A DNA stretch of 64,000 nt from Pseudeuparius sepicola (Eukaryota > Arthropoda > Insecta > Coleoptera > Anthribidae). The DNA is taken from positions 150,510,257-150,574,256 of the forward strand of contig OY987298.1 in NCBI GenBank assembly GCA_963920635.1, in the 5' to 3' direction. Below the pieces are notes generated by a model, which worked only from the letters and a program-made list of their open reading frames with translations, made no database searches and was not told where the DNA came from. How positions within the stretch are numbered: position 1 is the stretch's first letter; every line of letters starts with the position of its first letter. The position numbers and the translations under genes were made by a program. Shown here in pieces: positions 1 through 12,992 of the stretch.

Positions 1-710
1 ACCAGATAAACTTAATTTGCTAAGTTTCGAAGCACCCTCGCTTGGTCACAGTTATGTTTTTATTTGATAGTTCTTATTTGTAAGTAAATGGATTACATGA
101 TTTTAGATGAAGTACCATGTACGGTATGCTGCCATCAGATTGGCCCATTTATTAATAAGTAGGAAAGAAGATCCAGAAGATCCAGAAGCATAAAATGCAA
201 AAATGAATTGATATTTTGAAAAACAAATGTGATATTTAGGAACAACCCAAGCAGAGAAGAAACTTTGTTCAACTAACACCGTTGCTATTACCTACTTATT
301 ATTAAAATTATTCTAATAACATTGCAAAACAATGTTATAGTTTTAAATGTTAACTTCAAAAACTAGGGGAATAAAATAAAAATAAGTTCTATCATTATTT
401 CTTTCACTTTGTGTAGCGTTTTGTAGTACTGTAGAATATATATTATTAAAAAACCTAAACTCTATTATTCAAATTAAACGCAAGTGAAACATAAACACAA
501 GTTGTTGCATGGCTAGAGCGTGATACGCACATGATCGGCTTGCTATTGGCCAGCCGGCAATAAAGTCTGGCCCGGCGAGCGAGTGCAGCGAGTCGTTGTT
601 TCTTACAGGGGTGTATTGAGTGGCAAGTGGACCTTTATTTTTTCCGATGTAATTCTTTCGCTGTTTATTAATTGTAGGAGCTACGATTTGTATTAAAAGT
701 AGAAATTTGC
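1..710. other. no gene seen
   Basis: AT-rich sequence without a convincing reading frame, RNA gene or paired repeat. A GC-richer patch around 525-600 has no recognisable content. Confidence 0.4.
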
Positions 711-1402
711 AGGTAAGTGAATGACTAGGTGTGCAATAAAAGTTTGTTTTTAAAGTTCTTAATACTGGGGCATATTATTATAATATTTTATATTATCAAA
801 TTCATAGAGATCGTCCTTAATGCGGCCCTGCCTCGTATTAGCCCTCAGAATTGTTCACGTGCTTCCATCGTATCGTGTAAATGTTTACGCGCCACTTGCA
901 TTTAGTTTGAATAGAGTGTAGTATCTACGTATCTATACCCCGATTACTGTAAGAAGTCCCGATTTTGTCAAATGACATTCTCCACAAAATCCCTAGGAAT
1001 TTTCTGTTAACCATGGGTATAACATTGGTATATGTTGTGTGTCAACCAGTTAATGACGTCACTCATTGATTTATGATGTGAAAAGTTACTCAAGTGTTAC
1101 GAAAAAAAGAACATAATAAAATAAAAATCCTATTGCAATCACGATTATACTGCTACAAATAAAAATAACTATGACTACAACTCATTTTAATAATAATTTC
1201 AAACGTCATGTAAAAAGGTAAGTGAATGACTAGGTATGCTATAAAAGTTTGTTTTTAAAGTTCTGAATACTGGAGAATATTATTATAATATTTTATATTA
1301 CAAAATTCATAGAGATCGTCCTTAATGCGGCCCTGCCTCGTATTAGCCCTCAGAATTGTTCACGTGCTTCCATCGTGTAAATGTTCACGCGCCACTTGCA
1401 CT
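711..1402. repeat. direct repeat pair, about 190 bp each
   Basis: The segment 711-902 recurs in the same orientation at 1216-1402 with scattered substitutions and small indels. Both copies begin AGGTAAGTGAATGACTAGGT and include the stretch around TAATGCGGCCCTGCCTCGTA. Short ORFs across them are not conserved in frame. The origin is unknown; it may be a mobile-element end or a local duplication. Confidence 0.75.
940..1211. repeat. dispersed repeat, inverted relative to 13498-13768
   Basis: About 270 bp that reappears in reverse complement at 13498-13768, where it lies within extra sequence inside a P-like element. Landmarks are the TTAACCATGGGTATAACATT core and AATGACGTCACTCATTGA. It lies between the two copies of the 190-bp direct repeat, so these repeats were probably assembled by successive insertions. 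Confidence 0.75.
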
Positions 1403-2684
1403 CATGCTGCATGCTTCTTGTTAAAATATTACTTAGCAACGTGTTTTTTCGATTTTTTTTCGGAAAAATTAGATGCCCTTATGATATTACTTACCATAAA
1501 ATTGTCGTCAATAGCGATCGGAGTAGGGAGAGATATAGAAGGCAGTTAATTCCCCACGAAGATGCATTCCAAACATGACATACTAGGTGTATCGTGATCT
1601 TGATTTAGAACATTCCTGCGAAGTGTCTAGTTAAATTGCCCGAATCCGAACTCTACGTTATTTTGAAATACTTCAAACAACGAATACGCACGTGAATTAT
1701 TCCACTATCACTTTTTAACTTTGACAGTTGTCAAAAGGTTAGATCGCAAATCATCTAAACCTATCATAGACATACGTTTGAATTTTCAACGCCAACTTGA
1801 CATCGAATTTAAATGAACGCTCGTTATGAGCGTCACGGCCTTCATCCATGCCCACCAAACGATAGACTAACAATAAACTGTATGTCTGGTCGTCTACCGG
1901 CGTCTGGCATCCACAGTTTAGAGAGTTACTGTTGCAAATTGGATCGGTTCCAGGTGTGGCGAGAAGGTAACGGCATTATTTCGCTACGTACCGCCGCAAA
2001 CCTCATTTGCGAACTTGTTGCCAGCGATAAGGGGTTGCATTTCCTCCCAGGAAACTCCCTGGGGCGGTTCGATAGCGGCCAGCGGCGGCAAGATAGCCAT
2101 CAACAAGGGGGGAGGGTCCGAGCCGGAAGTTGCGGGCGAGCGTAATTTCCAGGAAGTTGTCCGCAATTCGAATTAGTTCCGCCAAGTGGCAAGTGCGGCA
2201 ACAGTGCCCGCAGGGGACATTCCTCACGATAGGGCTTCTTAAAAGTAGCTTAAACCAGTTGCCAGGTCGAAATAAAGGGGGTTTACTCCGAATAAGTGAG
2301 GAAGTTTAGATTTTTTGGGAATCGGTGGATTTTAGTGTCCTATTTACCTAATATACTACATTTGCCCTACCGTACCTCTGCCGCACGTGCCGCCATATTT
2401 CCAAGATGGCGCTCAAAACGGATTTTTTCAAAATATCTCGCTTTCGGTGTCTCCTAGCGCCAAATATCTGTTACAATATTTATAGAAGAGAAAATTTGCT
2501 ACAAGAAAGGTTCTATGCTATTTTCTCCTTACTTTAATAGTTTAGGCGCGAGAGGCGATTCATTGTTGCATGTATGTTATCGATAGTGAAAATGGATATT
2601 TACCTGCTTTTCTGCAACACATATTGGCAACCCTGCTTATAGAAATGTACCGCGTGGGAAAATTGCTCAAACATTTCTGTACAG

Positions 2685-3131
2685 GGTGTTCCCGTATATT
2701 TTGACCCACCCCTAGAGCCTTTATTTTTCGAGTTAGAAAAAATTACTTAAATGAAAGTTGTAGGGTTTTTTCCGAACCGCTAGGATCTGTTACTAGATAA
2801 AACAAATGAGCGTCACAAATTTATGAAAAAATATAAACTTCCTTTTTTAATGGAACACCCTGTACATTTGTGGATTTTTGAATTGCAGGCATTTTTCCGA
2901 TTCCAACAATATAAATATGTCATATGTTTGCTCTCAGCATTCGCATGATATTTCAAATTGCAGATAAATACGATCTTTATATTTAATCAAGGTTGCCATG
3001 GAAAAACATTTCAACTTGGACCTGAATCCATTATTTTTGGGACAATACACCCTGGTACCCTACAACTTTCATTTAAGTAATTTTTTTCTAACTCGAAAAA
3101 TAAAGGCTCTAGGGGTGGGTCAAAATATACT
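2685..3131. mobile_element. CAGGGTG-type MITE interrupting the left arm
   Basis: Starts CAGGGTGTTCCCGTATATTT. An inverted arm (GACCCACCCCTAGAGCC and following) lies at about 3050-3131. Its arrival explains why the arm of the surrounding inverted-repeat element is broken here but not at 6338-6738. No coding content. Confidence 0.55.
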
Positions 3132-3388
3132 ACTCGTTTCGTTGGGTTGGGAGTGGGCAGTGTTGCCAGTTTATTACAATAATTCGTGACATTTCACTGT
3201 GTTTATTTACATCATTGTTTTTTGTTTATGTAACCAAAATGTAAAATTGTAAATAAACTATTATTATTATCTCGACTTAGCCAAAAGGCATTCGCACTCC
3301 CTCTACGGGGAACATTCACTCAGATCCCGGGTATCCCGGATACCAAAAGGATCTGGCTCGGACGAGACCCTTGCCATGTTATCGGGCC

Positions 3389-5702
3389 TTAGGTGACATT
3401 GATGTTGTTGGACGTTCCTGCACTCCCCATGAATTTCCTGACGGTTCGGGCTGTCGCAAGTAGTACCGCTTTCTGCATGGACCTGTAAAGACTATCAGTT
3501 AGACCCAGCTCCTTGATGTTTCTCAGCAAACTTTTTGGTATAACACCAGTTGTTGACATGATGATTGGAATCGTCTGGACGTTCTCCATTTCCCATTGCC
3601 TTCTAATTCGTTCTTCTAAATCTCTGTACTTCGCGATCTTCTCGACTTGCTTCACACGCAGGTTGTTGTTGTTCGGGATGGCCACATCAATCAGAGTTGT
3701 CTGCCTAGAAATTTTATCAACTATTATAAGGTCCGGTCTGTTATGGGCAACTCGTTGATCTGTCAGAACTGTACGATCCCAGTACATCTTGTAGTTGCTG
3801 TTCTCAAGAACAGGCTTAGGTGTGTAGTTGTAATATGGGACCCTCTCTGCCTGCACAAGCAGCAGCTTTTCCGCCAGTTCCTGGTGCAAGATCTTGGCAA
3901 CCGAATCGTGTCGTTCCTTATATTCCGTTGATGCGAACATCTGACATCCTCCTGTTATGTGCTGGATTGTTTCTGAAGTTGGGCACCCGTATCTGCATCT
4001 GTCATCCACTACCGATGCATCTCCTACGATGAATTTTAGGTAGTTGCGAGTTGGTATAACCTGATCTTGTATGGCCAGTAGGAAGCCTTCAGTCTCGGGG
4101 AACATTCGTCCCGAGGTCAGCCAATAGTTCGACGCTAACTTGTCGGCATGTTCCTGGTTAACCTCATTAGGATGCCTCCCGTGCAGCGGCTTCCCCAACC
4201 ACCTCTGGAGTTTATCGTTGTCGGTTCGGTGGTGATTTTTATGCTCGTGTTCCGTCAGACGTAGCGGTGTTGAGACGTCTGCTCCGCATATAGCCCTATG
4301 TAGTGTGGAGCTGTTGGCCTGCCTGTAGAAATAATTACGCAGATTTAATATTTGTTGGTCCAATTGCTTGCTGAGATCTGCCAATCCTCTTCCTCCTAGT
4401 TGACGTGGCAGAGTAGTTCTTTCTACGGCGCTACGGGGATGATGTTTATGAGCTTTTGTCAGTAGTGTCCTAACTTTTCGCTGCAGGTTGTTGATGTCCG
4501 TGTTGGTCCAATTCACTATTCCGAACGAATAGCTGAGTACAGAGCACGCATACGTGTTCAGGGCCTTAAACAAATTCCTGCTGTTAAGATCAGTTCGCAC
4601 TACTTGTCTTACTCTCTTGATGAATTCATTCGTTAAATCAGTCTTCATTGTTCGATGGTCTATCCTTTGAGCTTGTTTCATCCCGAGATACTTGTATGTA
4701 TCTCCCTTGCTCATTGCTTCGATCTCCTGGCCGTCCTGCATCTCGTGTGCGCTTTGTTCGAGCTTTCCCCGGATGATATTAAGGGTGCGGCACTTGTCCA
4801 ATCCAAACAGCATTCCGATGTCCCTGGAGAACTCCTCTACAATTTTAAGCATTTGCGTTAGTTGGTTTTTGGTTGCGGCGATCAGTTTTAAATCATCCAT
4901 ATATAATAGGTGATTCAACTTGATCGCTTCTGCGTTGTTGCTTTTGATAGCGAAGCCGTATTTTGTAGAGTTCAACCGATGTGATAGAGGGTTCATCGCC
5001 ATGCAGAACCACAGTGGACTGAGTGAATCTCCTTGGAAAATCCCTCTTCGGATGTTGATTGTGTCGGTCTCGATGTTGCTGCTTGCGGTTCTGAGTTGTA
5101 TCGTAGTGCGCCAGGTTGTCATAACGTGTTCTAAAAAGGAAACTGTATGATGATCTATTTTATACAGCTTTAGGATACCTGTGAGCCAGTCGTGAGGTAC
5201 GGAATCAAATGCTTTTTTGTAGTCCACATAAGCGGAGGTTTCGTTGCTTGGAATGAGCCTGGTTGCAGATGACAGAGTCTATGATGAGTTGCTCTTTGCA
5301 TCCCATTGCGCCCTTCGAGCAGCCCTTCTGCTGCATTGCAATGATGTTGTTCCGCTCGCAGTGAGCATATATTCGCTGCGTAAGGCAAGATGTGATTATC
5401 TTGTACAGCGTAGGCAAGCAGGTTATTGGGCGGTACTTGGCAGGGTTATCCGTATTCCGCTGGTCTTTTGGTAACAGGTAGGTTGCACCCTGTGTAAGAA
5501 ACAATGGCATTTTCAGAGGATCGAGCAAGACTTCATTAATTAAGGTAGTTATTTGTTCATGCGTGCACCACAACTTCTTAATCCAATAATTTTGGAGATG
5601 ATCTGGACCTGGTGCCTTCCAGTTGTGGGAATTCTTGATGACATCGGAGACCTCAGCGGTTGTGAATTGCTCGTGTTGCATCTGGCTATAGTTCTGGCCC
5701 AT
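3389..5702 (-). pseudogene. R4/Dong-type non-LTR retrotransposon reverse transcriptase, 5'-truncated and frameshifted
   Basis: The upstream frame (5702-5205) carries the RT finger region, with a KYRPITCLPT motif and a QQKGC-type motif. The downstream frame (about 5290-3389) carries the palm with DYKKAFDSV, a GDSLSP motif and the catalytic YMDD, then thumb and C-terminal region. The C-terminal part has a CRYGCP...ETIQHITGGC zinc knuckle, as in R4/Dong-clade elements that use a restriction-like endonuclease. The two frames are joined by a frameshift near 5260. No N-terminal zinc-finger domain is seen, so the copy is truncated as well as shifted. The 3' side reaches an ATT-rich microsatellite near 3260. 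Clade assignment is from recalled motifs; RT identity is firm. Confidence 0.85.
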
Positions 5703-6839
5703 CTCGCGTTCTTCGCTGATCCAGCTTGCACTGACATTGTATGGACCTGGGGTGGCAAGTTGATTTCTCCAATTATTATTATTATAATTGTAACAGATCT
5801 ATTTCCTTTGATGATAATTTATTACGCTGTTACTTTTAACTATTTATATTTACCTGCGGAAGAAATAATTAATTAATTAATATTAATAAAACGGAAAAAA
5901 ATCCTATGAGAAATATTTATTTGATGGAATTGACGGAAGAAGAAGAAAAAGTTCAACCGAACATTTATAGTTTGTTTATTGTATAGATTTTTTAGAGTAT
6001 AGATAATTTTATCGTGCGATGAAGTATGAAAACTGTTTTATCTGCAAAGACACTCTCGCAGAGGGTCAGATTATTGAAGTTAAAGAAAGAGTTTCGCCAC
6101 TTTTCGACCTTTAAAGAAGAAGAGAAAAGAAGGTAATATAAACTTTTTAAAACGAGAAAGATTACTCTTTTTACAGATAAAAAGGTTTTGAAAAATACAT
6201 CGAGAACAAGGTTAGATAAACAATAAACATAAATTTAAAACGTTAGGTTGAACTTTTCTTCTTCTTTTTCGTTAAAAAGTAATATCGTAATAAATTACTT
6301 ATCGTCAAAGGAAATAGATCTGTTACAATTATTGTAACACTGCCTACTCCCACCCAACGAAACGGGTAGTGGTGGGGGTGCGTGTACAGAAATTTAATGT
6401 GTGAGCAATTTTCCCGCGCGGTACATTTCTATAAGCCAGCCAATATGTGCCAGCAATGAATCGCCTGGGGCGCCTAAACTATTAAAGTTAGGAGAAAAAA
6501 ACATGGAACCTTTCTTGTAGCAAATTTTCTCTTCTATAAATATTGTAATAGATATTTGGCGCTAGGAGGCACCGAAAGCGAGATATTTCAAAAAAATCCG
6601 ATTTGAGCGCCATCTTGGCAATATGGCGGCGCGCGCGGCAAAGGTACGAAAGGGCAAATGTAGTATGTTAAATAGGACACTAAAATCTACCGATTCCCAA
6701 AAAATCAAAACTTCCTCACTTATTCGGAGTAAAAACTACCTGGCGAGTGGACTATAGACGAAATATTCGATATTTCAATTTTTGACTTTGACCCCGTTCA
6801 CAAATTTTAACCAGGGGTAAAAGTCGAGCAAGCCTATAT

Positions 6840-7190
6840 GGAGTTATTTTTTTACAAGCTTTTATTTAACTTGCAATGTATGCTAGTTTGTTTGTTTATG
6901 CCACTTCTTGACATCCGATTGAGCTGAAATTTTGCATACACATTTAGTTCTGGTAACAGTATAATATGCAATACTCAATATTGTAATACTTTCAAAATGG
7001 CCGCCGCTACAGGATGTCAACCCCCTTAATATGGATATCAAATCAAAGGGCTTGAAGAGTAGAAAATAATAAAAGTAGTGACATCACACTAAATTGAATA
7101 TGGCCAAAGCTCCATGATGGCGGTTTCCATTTCCATTTAAAAAAACCTAACTTTGATCCATATATCGAATACTATCAATTTTAGTAAAAA
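6840..7190. repeat. dispersed repeat, inverted copy near 25430-25770
   Basis: Contains ACAAGCTTTTATTTAACTT, GACATCCGATTGAGCTGAAA and several AARATGGCCGCC-like words. The same order appears in reverse complement around 25430-25770. No reading frame. Confidence 0.6.
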
Positions 7191-7613
7191 ACTGAATGCG
7201 GCACTGAATTCTAAGTCAAAATGTCTATAAGACACAGTTTCTGCCATTTCAATATCATTAACCGTACCCACGATACGCGGTATGCCCCAAAAGCGCCCTG
7301 TATCTTAAAAACGAAGGTGGTTATAAAAAATCTGTTTACGGTATCTTTCGTTTCACAAAAAAGTAGCAACGGTTCGAGAAAAAAGCAAATCCCTATCTCT
7401 AAAAATATTCGAGATACCCCCATTTACAACCAAATCTGGACACCCTGTACAAAGTCTGTTAAATTAAATTTCACCCAGCTAATTCATAATATGCCGCTTC
7501 TATTTATGTAGCTATTCGAAATGTTAGAAATTAAAAAAGAACACGTATTTAGGCATCCCTTCGAAACAATGTTCAAACACGTACACAGGCGACACAATCT
7601 GTCTCGATTATTT

Positions 7614-10600
7614 CCCAGAAAAGGACGAATCAGAAGTGGCACTTGGCTAATTTAAGAGGGCAGAGGGGTATTTTTATGAGGTGGTGGGGACGGAGAGTAT
7701 TGCTAGGCCGCCAGATCCTTAGAAAGGTTAAAACATGTCAACATATTTTTCACTATCATTTATTCATTTTGGGTAGGTATACCAATAAAATTAATATGAA
7801 AGCAATTAGTATTATCTAATGTGTGCCGGTAGTAAAATTATAATGTTTTACGAACCATTTATTCTATTTATCTGAGCCCAGAAAACCCACAACCTGACCC
7901 CTGTTTTCTGGGACTTGATTATGAAAGCGGAATGCTTGACAACAGCGCGGCGCGGCGCCACAGATTCCGTTCTTGCGGTACTGCCAGATCGTCCAGTCGG
8001 GAGCCGGTAACCAAGGCAACCCACAAAAATATAATGCAAATTAATTTAGTATAAAATGAAATCGATGATAATTTACTTATAAAAATGTTAGTCCTTGATA
8101 GTATTTTGGTTGATATTAAATTGAAGGCGATAAAAATAGCTAAATGAATTTAAGGAAATTGTCAGGCATAAAAGCTGACGAAGTCCGGCAACGTCGTTCG
8201 TGGCCTACGACTGACGCGCCACCTAACGCCAGACGCCAGACAGCGTCAGTATGTTCAATTGAGGTTAAACTCCTTATAAAACGTAAACAATAAAACGAAA
8301 AACGATTACCAATTTCTAAGTAAAAAAGCCCAGTATTATTATCATGACTGTGATAAAAGTATCCAAAACAGGGACCAGATAAGGTGTACAATATGTATTC
8401 AGCTCAACTTGACTGCTTGTGTTGTTACTTCGAATACTTCGTTGCTGTATTTACACTAGTGCATTGTGCCCCAGAAAACCCACTTTGTGCTTAGGTTTTG
8501 TGACGAAATGGCCCCGCAATTATTGCTGTGTTCGTGGATGTTCTAACAACACGAGGAATGTTGGGATAAGTTTTTTCAAAATACCTGCTGATGAAAACAG
8601 GTAGGTACCTATGTGTAGTTTGTCCCTATCTTGTTACCACATTATTATATCCTTAGGTATTATAAATTTTATGTCCTACGTAGGTACTACCCCTTTTACT
8701 GGAGTATTACCTACCCCAGAAAACCCACAAATGGTTTCCTACTGATAATACCTACCTAACTATGGTTTTTAATTTTTTTTTCAAGGTGTTCTGCATGGAC
8801 GAGAAAGTGTGGAAGGCAGGATTTGTTAGAAAAAACACCCACACAGCTTTTTATTAATTATAAAGTTTGTTCAATGCACTTTGAAAATAGTATGTTTGCA
8901 AACCAGTCGAAGTCTGGGCTAAAGAAAACAGCAATACCAACTGTGTTCTCATCATGTAAGTACCTTCATTGGTAATTATGGAAATTAGTGGATGCACCGC
9001 CCGATTTTCTTGACATTTTGACCCCATAATTACCCCTTCATTATTAGATAATAATATATATTTTTTGCTGATACTTGTAATTTTGCTGCATTTAATTTTT
9101 TTTTACTAGGTTATATCGATGAGGCTTCTTCACAGAGTCCTTCTGTGTCTGTATGCAGCAATTTGACTTTGTTAGAACCTCAACGAGAACTTGATCAACC
9201 AGTCTCGATCGCTCAACCTTTGGATCAACCAAGTACACCCCATCTGTCACAGTCACCTATAGGCGATCTCCACAGCATTACCGAATTTTCAGTTGCATCA
9301 AAAGGTAATGATATATATTCACAAACTGTTATTATAATATACACACCCAAACTTATATGACATAACGCATTATTTGCGATAATTTTTTTGTCAAAAAAAT
9401 TATATGTCATGGAAAGTCAAAAGTGTTTACTAACAAAAACAGTTAAATGTGAAAAACCCGACAATATAAATTGTAATAAATATTAAGTGATTCCATATTA
9501 TAAGTTTGGGTGTGTGTACATATATTGTAATTTTTTGTATTACTTATTTTGTTATTGAATAATTCTATTTTTAGATGCTAGTCAACAAACTTCTCTTAGT
9601 TTGAGTGCACATAGTCCGAGAAAGCATTCATTAAAGTTACAAATAAAAAACTCCAAAGAAAGTTGCATCCGAAGTTGGAGCAAGCTGTCGACAGTGCCGA
9701 CACTGAAATAAATGACGAACAATTTCTTGCCATTTGTGAGAAAAAACTGTCTGCTTCAATGCTACTATTTGTAAGGCATTATTTAGAAAATCCCAAAAAA
9801 GATCCACAGGGATATCGTTACTCTTCAGATATGAAACAATTTTCCTTAACAATTTATTTTCTAAGCCCAAATGCTTATAGATTTTTAATGAAACCACTTT
9901 ATTTGCCATCTAAAAGCACTCTTCAAAGAATAACTAGCAAATGGCATATAACTGCAGGTCTTAACAGTTTCATTTTTGAGGTTATTAAATCAAAAGCTAC
10001 AAATTTAGAGGGTTCTTCAAAACAGTGCATTCTTTGTATTGACGAAATGTCATTAAAAATGTTTTTATTTTACAATAGATCTTCCGATACCATTGTTGGC
10101 TTTCATAATACATTGAAGGAAAAAAGATATGCTCCTGCTAAATATGTTTTAGCTATTATGGCTAGAGCAATATTTGCTAAGTGGAAGCAACCAGTTGCTT
10201 ATTTCTTTATTGATACTTGTTCAGGGGAGGATTTAAAATTTATTTTTGAAGCAATAAGGAAACTTAAATCTGTAGGATTACTAGTAAGTGCGTTAGTGTC
10301 TGATCAAGGATCAAATTTTGTACAATTTTCAAAATCAGTTGGCATCTCTCCAAACTCTTCACATTTTTATGTCGATAGCGAAAAAATATTTTATATTTTT
10401 GATGTGCCGCATCTCTTAAAATCAACACGAAATAATTTTTTCAATTACACATTCGAAACCTCTGAAGGATGTACAAATAAAACGTATAGGTATTGACCAA
10501 ATTTATAATAAACAAAAACATAAGCCTTTGGCTCTTCGGCTGTGTCCAAAATTTACAGATGAACACATTAATTCGAATCCTTTTAAAAAACTGAAGATTA

Positions 10601-12491
10601 GTTTAGCCGTCCAAGTTTTCAGCGCAATGGTAGCTGGGGCACTTAATTCCTTTATTGAATTCAGACAATTCCCCCTTCGGCAAACGCTACAGTGTCATTT
10701 GTAGAAAAAATTGATAAGTTATTTGATATCTTAAATTCCTCAAAAATATCAGGCAGTAATACAAGTACAATAGACCTTTCAAAGGAGCAGATTACCAAGT
10801 CGATTTTTTAAAGGAAATGTTTACATATTTTGAGAATATTAAAATTTTAAAACAAAATATAGAGGTTACCAATAAAGTTAAATTTTTGAAAGGGTGGCAA
10901 ATCACAATAAATTCATTTTTAGGTCTTTGGGAAAAATTTCATTGTTTAGAGTTTAGTTCCTTATACACTCGACGCTTAAATCAAGATTGTCTCGAAAATT
11001 TTTTCGGCACTATTAGGCAGCAAGGGGGAAATTGCTTGAATCCAACCCCCATCCAATGCGAAAGGGCTTTCAAAAAATCATTTTGTTTAAATTATTTCCA
11101 ACACGCGGATGGGGCTAATTGTATTGAGGATTTTGATTCATTATTGTCATACGTAACCACCGAACATACACAAATTTACAACAAAGTTGTGGGAAATGCA
11201 AGATCTATTTTTTCTGATTTAAGTTCGGTGGCACCAGATTATATTGATTTCGAACTACATGAATCAAATAGTATATAATATGTTTGTGGATATTTATTAA
11301 GAAAGTGCTTGGAACAACATTCATGTGAAGTTTGTATTAAATATTGTAAACGTCATACATTAGGGGATACTGATTTGTTTACTTATTTTAAAGCATACAA
11401 ATCAAGTGGTAACGAAACCTTTGGACATTTATTTTCACCTCCTGATAATTTCCTAAATTATATTAAAACTCTCGAAGTTAATTTTTGTACCCTCTTTCCA
11501 AAGTTTGCTTTAGAAGAAAATGTTGGTGTGAAATTAAAAAATAAGCTGCAAAACATTTCATGTCAACATCCATGCCCTAGTTTTAATCATGCCTATTTAT
11601 TATCCCTTTATGTAAGATTTAGAATCTATTCTTCTTTAAAATTTATTTAATTAATAAATATTATTTATTTAACTAATAAATATTATAAACTTCGAAATTT
11701 ACATTTATAAGTGCTGCCAGGGGTCATTATTTTTAAAAATTAGGCTAAGTTGATAATGTATAGTGTGCATGTGCATAATATGTACGTAAGTAGTTTATAA
11801 TATCTTTTGTATTTATAGGTATTATATTTTATATGTGCTATTGTTTTTGAATTTTTTTTATAGATTTTAGTAATAAACATTTTTGATAAATAACCTTTTT
11901 TTACTACCAGTGATACGAAGGTCAACCAATTTTGCAAATAATAATTGTTATGGATCTATATAAAAAAACAAATTAATTGCCAAGCTATGAGTTTGGACGC
12001 AAGTCGATTGAAATATTGTAATATTTCAACCACCCAAGTAGAATAGTTCACTTGAACCTAAATCATAGTTGTTTCTAATTAATATAGGTAAGTATAAAAT
12101 AATAAAGAGGAAATATTGTGAAATTTCCATGTACAATAAAAAAATGTATTTTTCTCTTTAGTAAAATATTAATATTTATATTTTTTTCGTCAGTAAAATA
12201 CCTACTTAAAATCACTTCTGGAGATTCAAATTTAACTAGATCTAATCCCAGAAAAAAACTTTACTATTCTAAAAATTAATTTTGCTATATAAAACACAAA
12301 ATTTTCTATAGCCCGGACCTGATCGTGCCAACGCAATGGGCAAGTTCTACTCTGTCCAAACTACGGTGGGCGTGGCCAATGCGCAGATGTCAACGGCGGA
12401 GAGTTCATTTCCTATGCGCGTGAGGGGAAATTGGAACCGCGACATCAAAGGCGCCGAAAGCAAGTGCCACTTCTGATTCGTCCTTTTCTGG
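7614..12491 (+). mobile_element. P-element-type THAP transposon, complete ends
   Basis: The termini share a 31-bp inverted repeat beginning CCAGAAAAGGACGAATCAGA. It is flanked by the 8-bp duplication GATTATTT (7606-7613 and 12492-12499); the left end has one extra C between duplication and TIR. A 31-bp TIR and 8-bp TSD are P-superfamily hallmarks, and the interior holds a THAP-domain transposase pseudogene in the expected orientation. The word CCCAGAAAA of the terminus recurs inside at 7877, 8470, 8715 and 12247, and inverted at 7904. Confidence 0.9.
8505..11650 (+). pseudogene. P-type THAP transposase, multi-exon, degraded
   Basis: Exon 1 ends at about 8601 after the first THAP cysteines (CCVRGCSNN). 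A donor AACAG/GTAGGT joins to exon 2 (from about 8786) with the rest of the C2CH THAP domain. Exon 3 begins near 9110 and exon 4 near 9575, both after TTTAG/CTAG acceptors with matching phase. The catalytic core at 9663-10496 shows CIDEMSLK, SDQGSNF and FDVPHLLKSTRN. A later piece (10817-11278) has DCLENFFGTIRQQGG with the last acidic residue, and 11309-11650 is the C-terminus. Lesions: frameshifts near 9640, 10480 and 10670, a stop near 10811, and a stop at 11276. By family knowledge this is a DNA-cutting RNase-H-fold transposase; this copy cannot be active. Confidence 0.85.
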
Positions 12492-12992
12492 GATTATTTA
12501 CAGTCGCGTATCGCACATTCCCTAAAATACCTTTATGCTGTAGGTGGTATTCAACTATATTATCGGTAGAATATTCCAGTCACATTCTCACGCGTGCTCC
12601 ACACCTATGGTACATTTCCTATTTGGGAATGCAGGTCAAACTGTCAACGGAGTTTCGGGTTCTGGATTATAACACCAGCGTGACGTTCATTTTTTCCCTA
12701 AAGATTATATTTTTTTATATTATCCGCATACCGCTTTTGGCCCTATTGCGCAAGGCAAGGCGCAGAGAACGAAAAGAGATGGAATCCGCCGCCATTTTTA
12801 ACCCAGTATTGGCAGTTTGAATGGTGTCTATATTATTCGTTTAAATTTTTTTATATAGTACGAATAAAATTGCATTATACTATTTGAAGGCGCTGGTAAA
12901 ATCACAAAAGTCGCCGTGACATGCTTTTTTAAGAGATGCGTTTTTAGTCTTTTTAATCGTGATTTTTTCTTTATATTTTATACGGTTAATAG

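Larger units (their letters stand above)
2276..6738. mobile_element. large inverted-repeat element with nested insertions
   Basis: The arm 2276-2680 plus 3133-3187 is matched in reverse complement by 6338-6738, with shared landmarks such as CCGAATAAGTGAGGAAGTTT and AGAGAAAATTTGCTACAAGA. The left arm is split by a MITE (about 2685-3131). The interior holds an R4-like LINE and a further inverted pair at about 5785-5830 and 6290-6335. No transposase of the outer element is visible, so it is probably a non-autonomous or fold-back DNA element used as a landing site. I could not fix its exact ends or target duplication. Confidence 0.6.

Noticed and set aside
1813..2145. 110-codon ORF
   Set aside because: No domain; overlapping minus-strand frames of similar length suggest a composition effect.
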